From NCBI RefSeq assembly GCF_003073045.1, contig NC_037595.1, forward strand, positions 14,668,252 through 14,732,251: a DNA stretch of 64,000 nucleotides, written 5' to 3'. Source of the stretch: Pomacea canaliculata. Taxonomy: Eukaryota > Mollusca > Gastropoda > Architaenioglossa > Ampullariidae. Shown here piece by piece: positions 25,901-36,540 of the stretch. Within the stretch, counting starts at the first letter, position 1. Every line of letters begins with the position of its first letter. A program made the position numbers and the translations under genes. Below the pieces are notes generated by a model, which made no database searches, was not told the DNA's origin, and was given only the letters and a program-made list of their open reading frames with translations.

Positions 25901-28605
25901 TTTGGTATGTACGGAAACAACATGAACCTGTCATTGGAGTATTTTACTAGCGGGCAGTTATTATAATTGTGACTGACTTGGTTGTACACGACAATTATTC
26001 TGGTTTCACTGTCTCTTTCTCCAACTACAAATCATTCCTATTGGCATTCTGTAGACAAAAATTTTGCTTGTTATGTTGCGATGCATTTTTTCTGTCGGTG
26101 TGTCTGTGTTGTCTTTTTTTAAGCGCCCCTGGGCCTGTTCCATAAGACCGGGGATGTGGTGCTGTATAGTTTCACTGAATTATTACAACCTCAAATCCTC
26201 ATCTTGTACTGCTGACAGTACTTGTGTGCTGTATTGACTCCATTTTTCCATGGCGACAGTGTTGGGTCATTCGACGATTACTCTCTGTGCTCTCAGTTTT
26301 CACACATTAACCATCTCATTCAGATCTCATGAAATGAGAGTGAGAATAAATTAATGAAACCAATCATTTTCACTTCATACTATGAGACATCCAAGCATAG
26401 CAGAAATGTTGAATTATATACATGTAATCTAACACATATGCTTATATATCAAATGTTTGCTTATTGCATACATCAATAACTATACAAAAATTTATCAAAA
26501 AGCATGCAAATATCCATAAAAATAAATTTATTAGAAATGCGTATAACGATAAGATCGATAAATTCTTATTGATAGACATGTAATAACAATATTATATGAT
26601 TATTTACAAATATCTGAACATATCAACAAGTAAATAAATAAAAACTATGCAAATATCAAGATATATATATATAAGCAATGTACTTAATGTTAAGAGATTA
26701 GATAAATTCTCGTTCAGAGAAAGTAAACTAACAAGGAGGCTTTTTGAGATGTGAGTGAGAGATTCGGCATTCAGTTTCTTTTTAGTCTGTAGTCTACCGA
26801 CGACGACGACGACGACAACAACAACAACAACAGCGAGAAACCTCATCGCTGTAGGAAGACAGAATGAGTGGGGTCAACCATCGGAGGAACGTGACCTCAG
26901 CAAGAATCTTCCTCCCATCAAAGATGTACACATAATAGAGACAAGATAGTGCAGATGATTGAGACAGCACAGATAATAGAGATAAGGCTACGACACATCC
27001 TTCTTATCGCTGTCAGATGCATGCCCCCTTTTTCCCTTGACGACGATGACGACGATGTGCTCCACACGGCAATGTATGGTAATTGGCAGGAGAAACATCT
27101 ACACCCACATGTCATAACCGCTGCTGGCAGGATGAGGGAGAGGACCAGATTGAGATGTGGGGGTAGTGGGGGGCTAAAAGCAAGTGCGGGGACGGCTGGC
27201 CGCGCATGGTCACCGCTCGGTGGACAAAGTCAATGGGAGGAACTTTTTCCCCCGTGCTGCATAGCTCCAGCAATCCCGCCATGCACCGCCTGACGCTCTC
27301 CTGGAATTTTCTCAGGACTTCAAAGCCTCCTGCGAGGAGGAATTAAAAGCTTCTTTTGGGAACTGTTTCGGGCAAAAGCTGAGCTTCATTAAGGCAGCGA
27401 GAGGCGGTCGATGGGCGGCGGGCGGACAGGAGGGCGCGGCGCGGCACCAGAGCCACTCAGGGCTGATTGCGGCACGCGGTTGGGGGGAGAGGGCTGGTCT
27501 CTGCGAGGGGGTCAAGGGTGAGTTGGGGGGGACTGGCGGTCCCTCGCCGAGTCGGCAGCGCCGCGCCGGGGTGTCAGTCAGCCGCCATTGTTTCTGCTAT
27601 TCGCCGCCAGCCACAAGAGCCGGGCATGCGCAGTGAAGATGACAGGAGAGGCGGGAAAAAGCGGGGCGCAAGCCACATGACGTCGCCAGCATCGTAAAAA
27701 TTGGATAGTAGCGCCCCCCCACCCCAACAACCCCACCAACCTCTCCCTCCATCGCCAAGCCGCTCATCCGCGGCTTTCAGGCAATCTCTCTCCTCCCCTT
27801 GCCCACGGGCTGCTTTTGTGTCGACATTTTAAAACGAAAAGTTCGATCACGGGGACAAATTGGTTCTTCTCCTGCCAAATTATCTGCCCGTGCCAAACCA
27901 GCTGTACGTAACGACCGTTTGGAAACGAAAAAGCCTTTTAACACCTGATGCCGTGAGCAAGTTTAATTGGAACCCAGATCAATCACGGCCTCTTGAGAAC
28001 CGAGCTTGGAGATGATGGCGGCCTTCGGAGATGGATGATCATGGCAGGAAATCAGGGGGCAGGGGGGGAAGACATGCCACTGCTCACACGCTCCAAGCTG
28101 CGAGGCTGCAAGAGGATGCGGCTGCTGCCTGCCAGCTTCTCACCGCAGCTGAAGGACATGCTGCTGCTGCTGCTGCTGCGCGGGCTGCCGCACGTCAAGA
28201 CCATTGCGCGGAGTAACCTGCGTGATGCGGTCAGACACGGGCAACTGCTAAGTGTCGCTGTCTCGCTTGTCTTGCTCTACCGTCTTCTTCACGTGGAGGT
28301 GGGAGGGGGAGGAGATGATTAACCCAATGTACTGTCCTCTCGATTTCCTCCACATGACAAAGTGGTCAGTGAAAGACACACATGCTGGACTACATCAGTC
28401 CCGGGTAATTGCAGGAGACCTCATTAACAGCGGTGGAGAAAAGTTTAAATATTGGAGCAGGAACGTGCACTCGGGTCATGTACTATCATATAAATATTAA
28501 CCTAGCAAGAATTAAATAAAATTAATTTTAAAAAAATGGGCACTGATCTAAGGCACCACTTGTTAAACGGAAATTAGAAGCTGTTTAAAAGATAAAACAA
28601 TGCTT

Positions 28606-28648
<43 letters not shown>

Positions 28649-31600
28649 AGCCATGTGGATTTTTTTCCATTTACACAACAATGTGTTCTTTTCACATCTC
28701 ACACAAATCAAGCACAGACATCATAGCAGGTGCCTTGGATCCCTAAATAAAACGATGTTAGTTTTAAAGAAGTCCTTAGCTGTTCCTCTTCCGGAAAATG
28801 AATTAATTCACATAAACATCATGCGTCGACTACACAACAGAAAGAAAGTGTAGGTCTTAAATCTCAAAGATAAGTATAATAGTTTCTCATAAAAACTGAG
28901 AACATTCAATTTCGACAAAGAACTCCAGCAATGAGGTGTAAGGGGGCAGTTATAAACATCAACACCCCTCAAAACAAAGCAAAAATCTTTATTCTTGCTC
29001 ATGGTTATTGTGATACTTCCACGACGATCCCATTCAGAGAATTTTAAGGAAAATCCCCCTCCCATGTCTGTTAAATCACAAAAGTGAATAAGAATATAGT
29101 CCATGTTTAAAAATCACAATGGGGTTTCTTCTCTTTGCGAACAAGAGTTATCAAAAGGAATGTCTTCATGAAAATTTCAAAATTTAAAAAAGTTGCTGAA
29201 AATCCTAGTCTTTCAGTTATCTGGCATTATCTCGTACAGTGAAAACATTGAAGTGCAGTGAAAACAAAAATAGATAAGTAAAACAACACAACGGGATAAT
29301 TTGTAGCTTTTAAAATTACTTCAAACAGATAATGACAGTTTGGAGCTGCCGACACTTGGTGCGTTGTTCATGTTGCCATCGTTGGGGATAACATTTTCTT
29401 ACTGACAGTGCTGAGACTTTCTGTTGTCATTTTACTAAGCTCTGCAAAAACATCTACTTACCAAACATGATCAGCTCTAGTAATTTATGAAAAATGTTTA
29501 AATGTTATTTTTCATTGTTTTTATTTTTTCAGTTTAGATATATTATTCATACCATATCTGGAGATTACAAACCATTCACATTTACATTGTATAACTATTA
29601 ATATGATCCAAACTTTGTAGGGAAGTAATTTGGTCTGTGATCGCAAATATACAAACACACAACTTTCATTAGAAAATAAAAATTAAGTGTTCAATAATAT
29701 ATTTTTTTTTAATGCTTGTTGGCTGACTGCCTAGGTGCGCTACGCGGTATTTAAATTTGTTAGAACTCGCACTTTATACTAAGACTATTTCTTTGTTCTC
29801 ATTGCTCCTAAACTGGATGTTCTGATCAACAAAGGTGTGTGCTTACTCTGCAGGTGATCGTCTGTTGGACATTCCGTGCAAAGTATGTGGAGATCGAAGT
29901 TCAGGCAAGCACTACGGCATCTACAGCTGTGACGGTGAGCTCCGATATATTTCCCTCTCACACCTATTGCGTGAAAGGAAATAAATTTCATGAAGTTGGT
30001 AACTTTGATATTCTTGTTTTCAAAATACTGCAATTATTATCCACTTAAAATCATCTAGCTAATGTACAAAGATAGTCCTGTCGACATCCGCTGAAATTAG
30101 GAGAGTATATTTCATCTCAGTCTCAGCAACATCAGACGTTGAAAAGCCGCTTATTCAGGGATTTAACGCTTTTCGAAAGTTTATTACTTTTTTCGGTATT
30201 TTGTTTTGTGAAATACGACATGAAATTCATTTTTGCATACCTCATAAGTAATTTGAAACTGCTGTTTCATCTGTTTTGCATTAACGAAAATGTTATGTTC
30301 CCTGATAAAACTATTGTAGTGTTGCTGCGGGTGGTAGCCAGGGTGCACGCTATATAAGTGTGTTGTGTGGCAGGCTGCTCCGGCTTCTTCAAGCGCAGCA
30401 TTCACAAGAGTCGTGTGTACACCTGCAAGGCACAGGGGGAGCTGAAAGGTCGTTGTCCCATCGACAAGACCCACCGCAACCAGTGCCGCGCCTGCCGCCT
30501 GGCCCGCTGCTTCCAGGTGGACATGAATAAGGACGGTATGTGTTAGTGTATGTGTTAGTGTATGTGTTAGTGTATGTGTTAGTGTGTGTGTTAGTGTGTG
30601 TGTGTGTTAGTGTGTGTGTTAGCGTAGGTCGGTGCCAGACCTTAGGTCTCGGCAAACATGACAGAGGCATTACACATTTTAAAAATATTTCAAGAAGCAG
30701 ATCATGAATACACAAGGTCAGGAAGAAAAATTGTAATGGAAGAAATTGCAGATGTTGGTACATCGCTGTGTAGAAAGATCGGCAAGTCGTTCAGGTGATG
30801 TTGAAAGTCCATTTTTGCTGACGGACTCGGCAAAGCTGTGGCTGTGGAACATTTTGTGCTGGGAAGGCCACATATGTGACACTGTGACTGAGGTTGTGAC
30901 GCTGTAACTGTGACACTGTGACATCGGCTATGGGGTGTTGTGACACCCGAGTTGTGACACTGTGAACCAATTAAATTGATTCTAGATTAATTCTAAACTA
31001 ATCCAAAAGCAGAGTAGTGTCATCCAAAATACGTAATGTGCTGTTTGCATATTTGAATGTTTGTTCTGCTTGTTTGTTACCAGCTGTTCAGCACGAACGT
31101 GGCCCGAGGAAACCTAAAGTGAAGATGGGGGAGGTGGGAGAAGAGGGAGGTTCCCGGAGTCGAGATGAAGGGAATCCCCCATGGACCTAACAGTGGGAGG
31201 GCGCTGTTCCCAGGGGCTGTTACCCTACAAGTTTCCTGCACCCGTCCCCGACACCGCGCCCCCTCCCGACGGGAACGCCTTGGTCTTGATGAGCTACGTG
31301 CCCGCCTGGACCGACATCGTGCGTATACAGGTACATCTGGCAATGGATTAGGCGTTAAAGCTAAGTTGTTTTTTTAAAATAAAACAAGATCCTAGAATGA
31401 AATAAATGTACTCTTTATAAACAAAGTTTGTCCCGCCGAGGTTTACTTAAAGATGTTCTCTTGCAGACGCCGTCCGCCTTTGCGCCGCCAGCCTGGTGCA
31501 GCAGGACGTGTTCCAGGAGGTGATGGCGCGCCTGCTCTTCACGATCGTCACCTGGGTGCGACAGGTGCCCGCCTTCCTCGTCCTGCCGCAGGCAGACCAG

Positions 31601-32970
31601 GTAATGAAAGACGGTTCAGAAGTAGGTGTTAGTTCCTCCCGCCCACCTCCCCACTTTCCAAACAGACCATTACACATTTATCACGAAAATATCTTCAAAT
31701 CGCTACAGATATTTTATCATTGAAACATTTTCAGGATTTTTCCTTTTCCTCCATTCTTTTTACATCGGCATTTTTACACATTTGCTTTTTTTAAAACTTT
31801 CTAATATGGTTAACATATTTTTGTGCATAAATGGGTGTACAGACTCACGAATCTGAGTTAAAGCTCTTCAAATGAGTATGCTACTTAAGAATTAGAATTG
31901 TCCTCTGCCCCATCTTTATCGTGTATAGTGAAGACACAATGTCAACAGCTATACTAATGTGTTGTAGACATCACTACTGACCTCGGCGTGGAAGGAGCTG
32001 TTTCTTCTGGGCCTCGTACAATGGGGTTTGTCCCTGGAGGCGGCGGCACGCATGGTGGATACCTGTCGCTCTCTTTCTCGTGAAGAACGCGAAAAACTGG
32101 GCGACATCATGACCCGCCTGCGTCAACTCAACCTTGACCCCACAGAGTTCACCTGTCTTAAAGCAATTCTTCTCTTTGGTGCAGGTGAGTACTAAGGACA
32201 TAGGAATGATCCTCACCTAATCTGGCAGAAGTATTTTTGTTCGTCTGCAGGTCGTCGTAGACCGTATTTGATTGACGTGTTGGTCCAAGAGCTTGTATCC
32301 TCCCTCCCGTAATCTTAAATGATTCTGGTGGCCCAAGTGAAGAAAATCTACTGCGATGAGCAAATATAGATAATTTTTTATTGTCGAGGGAAATGTCGAG
32401 AGTGTCATATGAGAAAATCCGAGAGACTGAAGCAGAAGCAGAAGAAAGGGAGCGAGTGAGTCGCGAGGCGCCTGGCACCACCGCAGCTTCTATCTCCCCT
32501 TTCATACAAACTGTTCCACACGAATACACTGTGGACTGACAGTGTGTCACCCCGAGTACCTCTACAAGTAATATATATATACCTCTTTTACACCAGTAGC
32601 TACACCACGGGGGTCACTGTCACATCACACGCACGTCCCTCACGTCATTTACGCACGCGCACGACGTGTACGTGTCCGTTTGTTAAATGATGTTACAGTG
32701 GCGATGTGTTTTTTTTTTCCAGATGTCCGGACGCTGACAGAGCGGAAGCAGGTGGAGGCGCTGCAGGAGCAGGCGCAGCTGATGCTGACGGAGCACGTGC
32801 AGCTCGTGCATCCCCGCCAGGCAGTACGTGTGGGTCGCCTGCTGCTGCTGCCAGCCAAACTGCAGGCCATCCCCAGCGGCATCGTCGAGCGCACCTTCTT
32901 CCGGGGGCTGGTGGGCGCAGCCTCCATTCCCAAGCTGATCGCCAACATCCTGCACTCAGACATCGTGTGA
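16995..32970 (+). CDS. dsf: Nuclear receptor of the NR2E4 / dissatisfaction type
   Basis: A zinc-finger transcription factor related to Drosophila Dissatisfaction and vertebrate TLX. Exons: 16995-17022, 29854-29934, 30374-30535, 31084-31330, 31467-31600, 31968-32184 and 32723-32970, all GT..AG. The DNA-binding domain spans residues about 15-100. Zinc cysteines are C18, C21, C35, C38 and C54, C64, C74, C77. The P-box [11 protein letters not shown] is typical of NR2[19 protein letters not shown] and [16 protein letters not shown] favour NR2E4 over NR2E1. The ligand-binding domain includes [36 protein letters not shown] and [20 protein letters not shown], ending at SDIV with hardly any AF-2 helix, as in fly Dsf. 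Intron 1 is 12.8 kb. In the hinge exon the frame from the DNA-binding side meets a stop near 31190. That exon is one base too long (or two short) for the next one, so an indel is likely there. Confidence 0.93.
20251..20310. repeat. 20 bp minisatellite, three copies
   Basis: Three head-to-tail copies of CTACCTGTCCCTCCCGTAGC, with one or two differences between copies, followed by a partial fourth copy. It lies in receptor intron 1. Confidence 0.9.
22200..22760. promoter_or_regulatory. Intronic GC-rich island, candidate control element
   Basis: A block of about 560 bp with many CpG pairs inside otherwise AT-rich intron. It carries overlapping open frames on both strands (a 183-codon one on the minus strand), but none has a recognisable domain, and the base pattern looks like composition rather than coding. 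It could be a conserved enhancer or an alternative promoter of the receptor gene. Confidence 0.25.
26797..26834. repeat. Compound CGA/CAA microsatellite
   Basis: A run of CGA triplets passes directly into CAA triplets and ends with CAG, the same layout as at 10828-10866. The likely history is C/T and G/A point change within one triplet array followed by expansion of both forms. Confidence 0.9.
27100..28330. promoter_or_regulatory. Intronic CpG-rich island
   Basis: The longest GC-rich stretch of the window, about 1.2 kb, ending some 1.5 kb before receptor exon 2. It has dense CpG, GC-box-like runs (GGGCGGCGGGCGG at 27413-27425), a purine-rich stretch with TTCATTAAGG, and a CTG-type run near 28160-28180. 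No protein is recognised. It might be an alternative promoter, which would make a receptor transcript lacking exon 1, or a cluster of enhancers. Confidence 0.35.
28604..28650. repeat. TTG trinucleotide microsatellite
   Basis: About 15 uninterrupted TTG triplets in receptor intron 1. Confidence 0.95.
30536..30623 (+). repeat. 12 bp minisatellite beginning at a splice donor
   Basis: Four perfect copies of GTATGTGTTAGT start exactly at the donor of receptor exon 3, followed by three variant copies with GTGTGT. Each of the first four copies repeats the donor-like GTATGT. The array occupies the first 88 bp of intron 3. Confidence 0.95.
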
Positions 32971-33974
32971 AGTGGCTCATCGGCTGAAGGTATTAGCCAA
33001 AAGACAAAACTGAGCTCATTTCACTAGTGGCCAGACATGGTCGTCTGGGACGAGACACGTGTACGAGATAACCTCAACTGTTATTCCACCATCCTCAGTT
33101 CTTGTTTCGTCGCCTCTGCCAGCAGTAAAAGCTACTGTCATGTTGTCACATGTCCATGGTGACAGACAAGGGGATACGGATTTTTGTGAAATGTCAAGGA
33201 GTTACAGTGAAGTCACCCCTCCCACTTCCCCTTCTCAAAAGTCCAGGCACTCATCACCTGTAGATATCACGGACAACCATTACTTGTAGGTGACGATAAG
33301 CTCCTGTAAACATCACGTGACGACAATCTCCTGTAGACACCATAGGACAACTGTATGATATGTAAGCAGCACATAACGATGTAGGTATGACGTGAGGACC
33401 ACCACACGTACCAGACCCCACATCGGTGCCACTGTTGGATGATTCATCAACTAGCGAGGAAGCCTGTACCTGTTGGTTAACACCAAACACTCTTCCGACC
33501 CTCCCCTACCCTTTCCTCTGTCAAGTGTTCCTCCACAATCCGTTGCAAGATTTTCCAAGCATGTACCTTCACCCTCTCCACCAACCTGACCACATTTAGC
33601 TCGGTAGGTTTGTAAGCATTAAGTGTTTGTCATTGTTCACTAAACTCTTAGCGTTTTTAAATATATAAATCTTTCGTCAGCTACAGAGACCCATCTTTAC
33701 CATAATAAGTGATTTACGACTGTAACAATGTTTGATGAAAAGAAACTTTAGGTCTACGCAGCAGGAAGACAGCGGCGTTGATGTTGATGCTGAAGCAGAG
33801 TGTGGATGTGTGAGTGTTGGTACATCGCTCTGCGTGCAGCATTGTTGGTTTTTTTTTTCTTTTTGAAACAAAAGATTATTCGTTATGACAAATAAATTTT
33901 GCCAATTTGATGGCTTTCTGAAAAAAATGCTCTCATGTATAAAGCGTTCACATTTTTGTGACACGTGACATTAC
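32971..33974 (+). other. dsf: Probable 3' UTR of the nuclear receptor gene
   Basis: Follows the stop codon at 32968-32970. There is no splice signal that must be used and no new gene. A possible poly(A) signal AATAAA lies at about 33891-33896. Short repeated phrases containing TGTAGACATCAC or TGTAAACATCAC occur at 33259-33345. Confidence 0.45.
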
Positions 33975-34212
33975 TGGTTGGTTGGTTGGTTGGTTGGTTG
34001 GTTTAGTAGGAAAATACTTCCACCTGGAGGCAATATCGCACCATGAGAGAGAGGGATGATAGAGAGGGGATAACACCCGGGTACCCAGAGAAAACTCCCG
34101 ATAGCTAGCCCTGCGAACAGGTGTCGCATAGTGTTCCGAGATGAGATCCGAACCAACATCTGTACATTCCTGGTGACAACTGAATGTCAGCCGCTATACT
34201 ATCGGGCGCCCC
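33975..34212 (-). mobile_element. tRNA-derived SINE
   Basis: On the minus strand the element starts GGGCGCCCGATAGTATAGC. An A-box-like stretch (TATAGCGGCTGA, 34188-34199) and a B-box (GGTTCGGATC, 34145-34154) lie at tRNA-like spacing, so a polymerase III promoter is present. A central part with GTTTTCTCTGGGTACCCGGG follows, and the tail is a CCAA tetranucleotide repeat (33975-34000). The total of about 238 bp fits SINE size. I do not assign a named SINE family and I see no clear target-site duplication. Confidence 0.75.
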
Positions 34213-35469
34213 AATATGACAGTGCCCTCCTCCAATGTGCTTTCTGCTGCTACACAGCGATTCCAATAGTCCATTCATTCTTATGTCCCAGCTCTTATTT
34301 TATTATTCTCTGGCGATTCTGTTAATTTGAAATTTTATTGTTGCAAGATATGAATTGGATAAGATATTTATTGTTGCAAAACACGTGCACGAGCCTGCAT
34401 GTCCTGCAGTGCCAAGCTGCAAGTACACACCTCGTCTCCACTTCGTCATGTGATCGCATTCTACCCGCTACCTCTACACCTTCCTGTCATGCACAAATCT
34501 TTTCCCCACCCAACCTCCTTACTGACCTATGTACATGTCTGCTTGCATGTCACAAGAGAGAAATCGGACCGAATTTCGTTAAAATGCGATCACTGTCACT
34601 CTCATCGAAGATGTCACACTCCGCCCTTAAGAACTCTGCACAACATAACAAATGAACAACTTTTTATTTTCTATGGCAAGAAATTTACAGCGGAATGAAC
34701 AGGCAGACAGCCTTGCTCACAGTCAACGCTAAAGTATCTCCTATAGTCAGGCCCATGTCTTCCTCACACGCATTACTAACTGGTTGTGTCCCTAGATGAA
34801 TAAATAAGAAACGACAAAAAACATATATACATTATACAAAAACGTTGTCAGAGACCTCACTAATTAGCTACAAGATTGAAATATGTCACTTCTGATATTT
34901 AAAAAAACAATTCACAAATTAAGATTTCTAAAAATCTCACTGAAATATGGATAGAAAAGTAAGACAAATTCAAAGTATAGAACTTACTAAGCACAACCAA
35001 CTTATGTGTAAAATACAAATATTGAAGACAGTCGGAACATGCTCTTCTGTCTATATTTTTTACTTTCCTGGTGTTTTATTTGTTCGCTTTATTTTTTCTT
35101 CTTTTGTTTTTTCTGCGCAATGAGCATTCTTCTGAATGGATACCTGCGCATTACAAATCGACATCATCATCATATGAAAGAAATATTTTTCTTTCGAAGT
35201 TTTTTTCATTAATATTAAACGATGCACCTTTAGGTACATGTAAATATAGCAGGGACAAACTGAACAGATTGGTCTCTGCAAACATCACAGACGAGATGCA
35301 TTTACATTGCTCAAAACAATGAAAAAGCCATCATATTATCTACATTTTTATTAATCGTGTTTGTACCAACAGTGAGCAATACCTTCAAAATCGTTTTTCG
35401 TGACGTGGGGATGAACAGTCAACGTGTTGATGACAATCCAGGCTGTTCTTGTGCGTGCTAAGTAAAGCA
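34213..35469. other. Intergenic DNA, no gene seen
   Basis: AT-rich single-copy-looking sequence with short spurious frames. The 3' ends of the flanking features cannot be placed here. Nothing further is recognised. Confidence 0.5.
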
Positions 35470-36540
35470 GTCAAGTAAACAAAAATGCGTTTAATTGCAA
35501 CATTTCCACACGACAAGGCAGAACTGAACAGTAGAAAACATGCAGTGCATGTTCAAACCCTGTCCATTGTCAACAGCCCTGGGAGGGTTCATTGCCGGTT
35601 TCTATGCGCATTTTCAATCATGCCACAGAGACGACGATTAAGTAGTCGACCAAGGGAGGGTCATTGCATGGCTGCATGTATGTAGGTATTTGAGAAACTG
35701 GGAGAGCAATCTTTGGTCAAAGTCCGCCCTGTCCTGACACATGCACACTGCACTGCTCGTCTTGCATGGGTACAACACTATCTGACATGGACAAGGTAAC
35801 AGTGGCCACAGTTGTCTTCACTGACGAATCTCGCTTTGCCAAGTCCTTCCACCCACGATGAACCATTCTGTCTGGAGACAACAGGGAGAGCATTACCACG
35901 ATCCCACTGTGGTGGAGCATAATCGCTATGGTGGTGGATCCATCATGATGTGGGGTGGGACGGGGGATAGCATACAGAACTTCCCTCTGGTGCAAGGCAA
36001 CCTGACAGGCATGACATGCAGTGATAACATTTTGAAGCTTTAGGTTATGCAGGCCATTGGACCAAGCCCCGTTGTTCAGGACAACGGCAGACCACAAACG
36101 GCCAGGGTCGTCAATGAGCAGCAACAAGTCAGCCACACGGACTGACAGGCCTGTTCCCCAGATCTGAATCCCATTGAACATCTGTGCCAGCGACTTAGAG
36201 CCAACCATTCCCTAGCAGTTGACCTCGATCAGCTGTACCAGTTTCTTCAGCAAGAGCGGCAAGCGATTCCTCAAAGAACTCTGAGAATATTGGTTTATTC
36301 CTTAAGACAATGGTGCCTTGCGTGCATTCAGGCATTCACATATGATGATGCTTTCTTTTTCTCTGTCATCACTTTCCTGAATTTGAAAACAAGGGTCCAA
36401 GCTCAAATTCTTGTTGTTAAAATGTGTTTGAATTAAATTGGCTAATAAGGTTTCATTTACTGAATAAAGAATCAATATTGTCTGTGTTAATTGGCACGAA
36501 ACTGATTATACAACTGGCCTTTCCATTGTTTTGAGCAGTA
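35470..36540 (+). mobile_element. Tc1-like DNA transposon, degenerate, 5' end lost
   Basis: Plus-strand pieces of a Tc1-type DDE transposase are spread over several frames: an RRRLSSRPREGH helix-turn-helix-like part near 35630, TDESRFAKSF near 35822 (first catalytic Asp), SIMMWGG near 35942, VVQDNGRPQTARVVN near 36075 (second Asp) and SPDLNPIEHLCQRL near 36165 (final acidic residue). Several frame changes and stops separate them, so the gene is dead. The 3' terminus ends in CATTGTTTTGAGCAGTA at 36540, followed by a TA, as expected for a Tc1 inverted repeat and TA target. The matching left repeat was not found, so the start is approximate. Confidence 0.85.

Larger units (their letters stand above)
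17023..29853 (+). other. dsf: First intron of the nuclear receptor, 12.8 kb
   Basis: Bounded by GTAAGT at 17023 and CTGCAG before 29854. It holds no coding sequence that I recognise. Most of it is AT-rich. Contents include CA/TG microsatellites (18064-18100, 21291-21330, 25612-25632), a TCTCTG repeat (19945-19990), ACGC repeats near 24200-24222, and two GC-rich islands listed separately. Long first introns of developmental regulators often carry enhancers, which fits but is not proven. Confidence 0.8.

Noticed and set aside
32649-32987. Open frames antisense to the last receptor exon
   Set aside because: They are shadows of a GC-rich coding exon whose plus-strand frame is clearly a nuclear receptor ligand-binding domain.
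35717-36208. 163-codon minus-strand frame over the Tc1 remnant
   Set aside because: The plus strand carries Tc1 transposase motifs in the right order; the minus-strand frame is a shadow.
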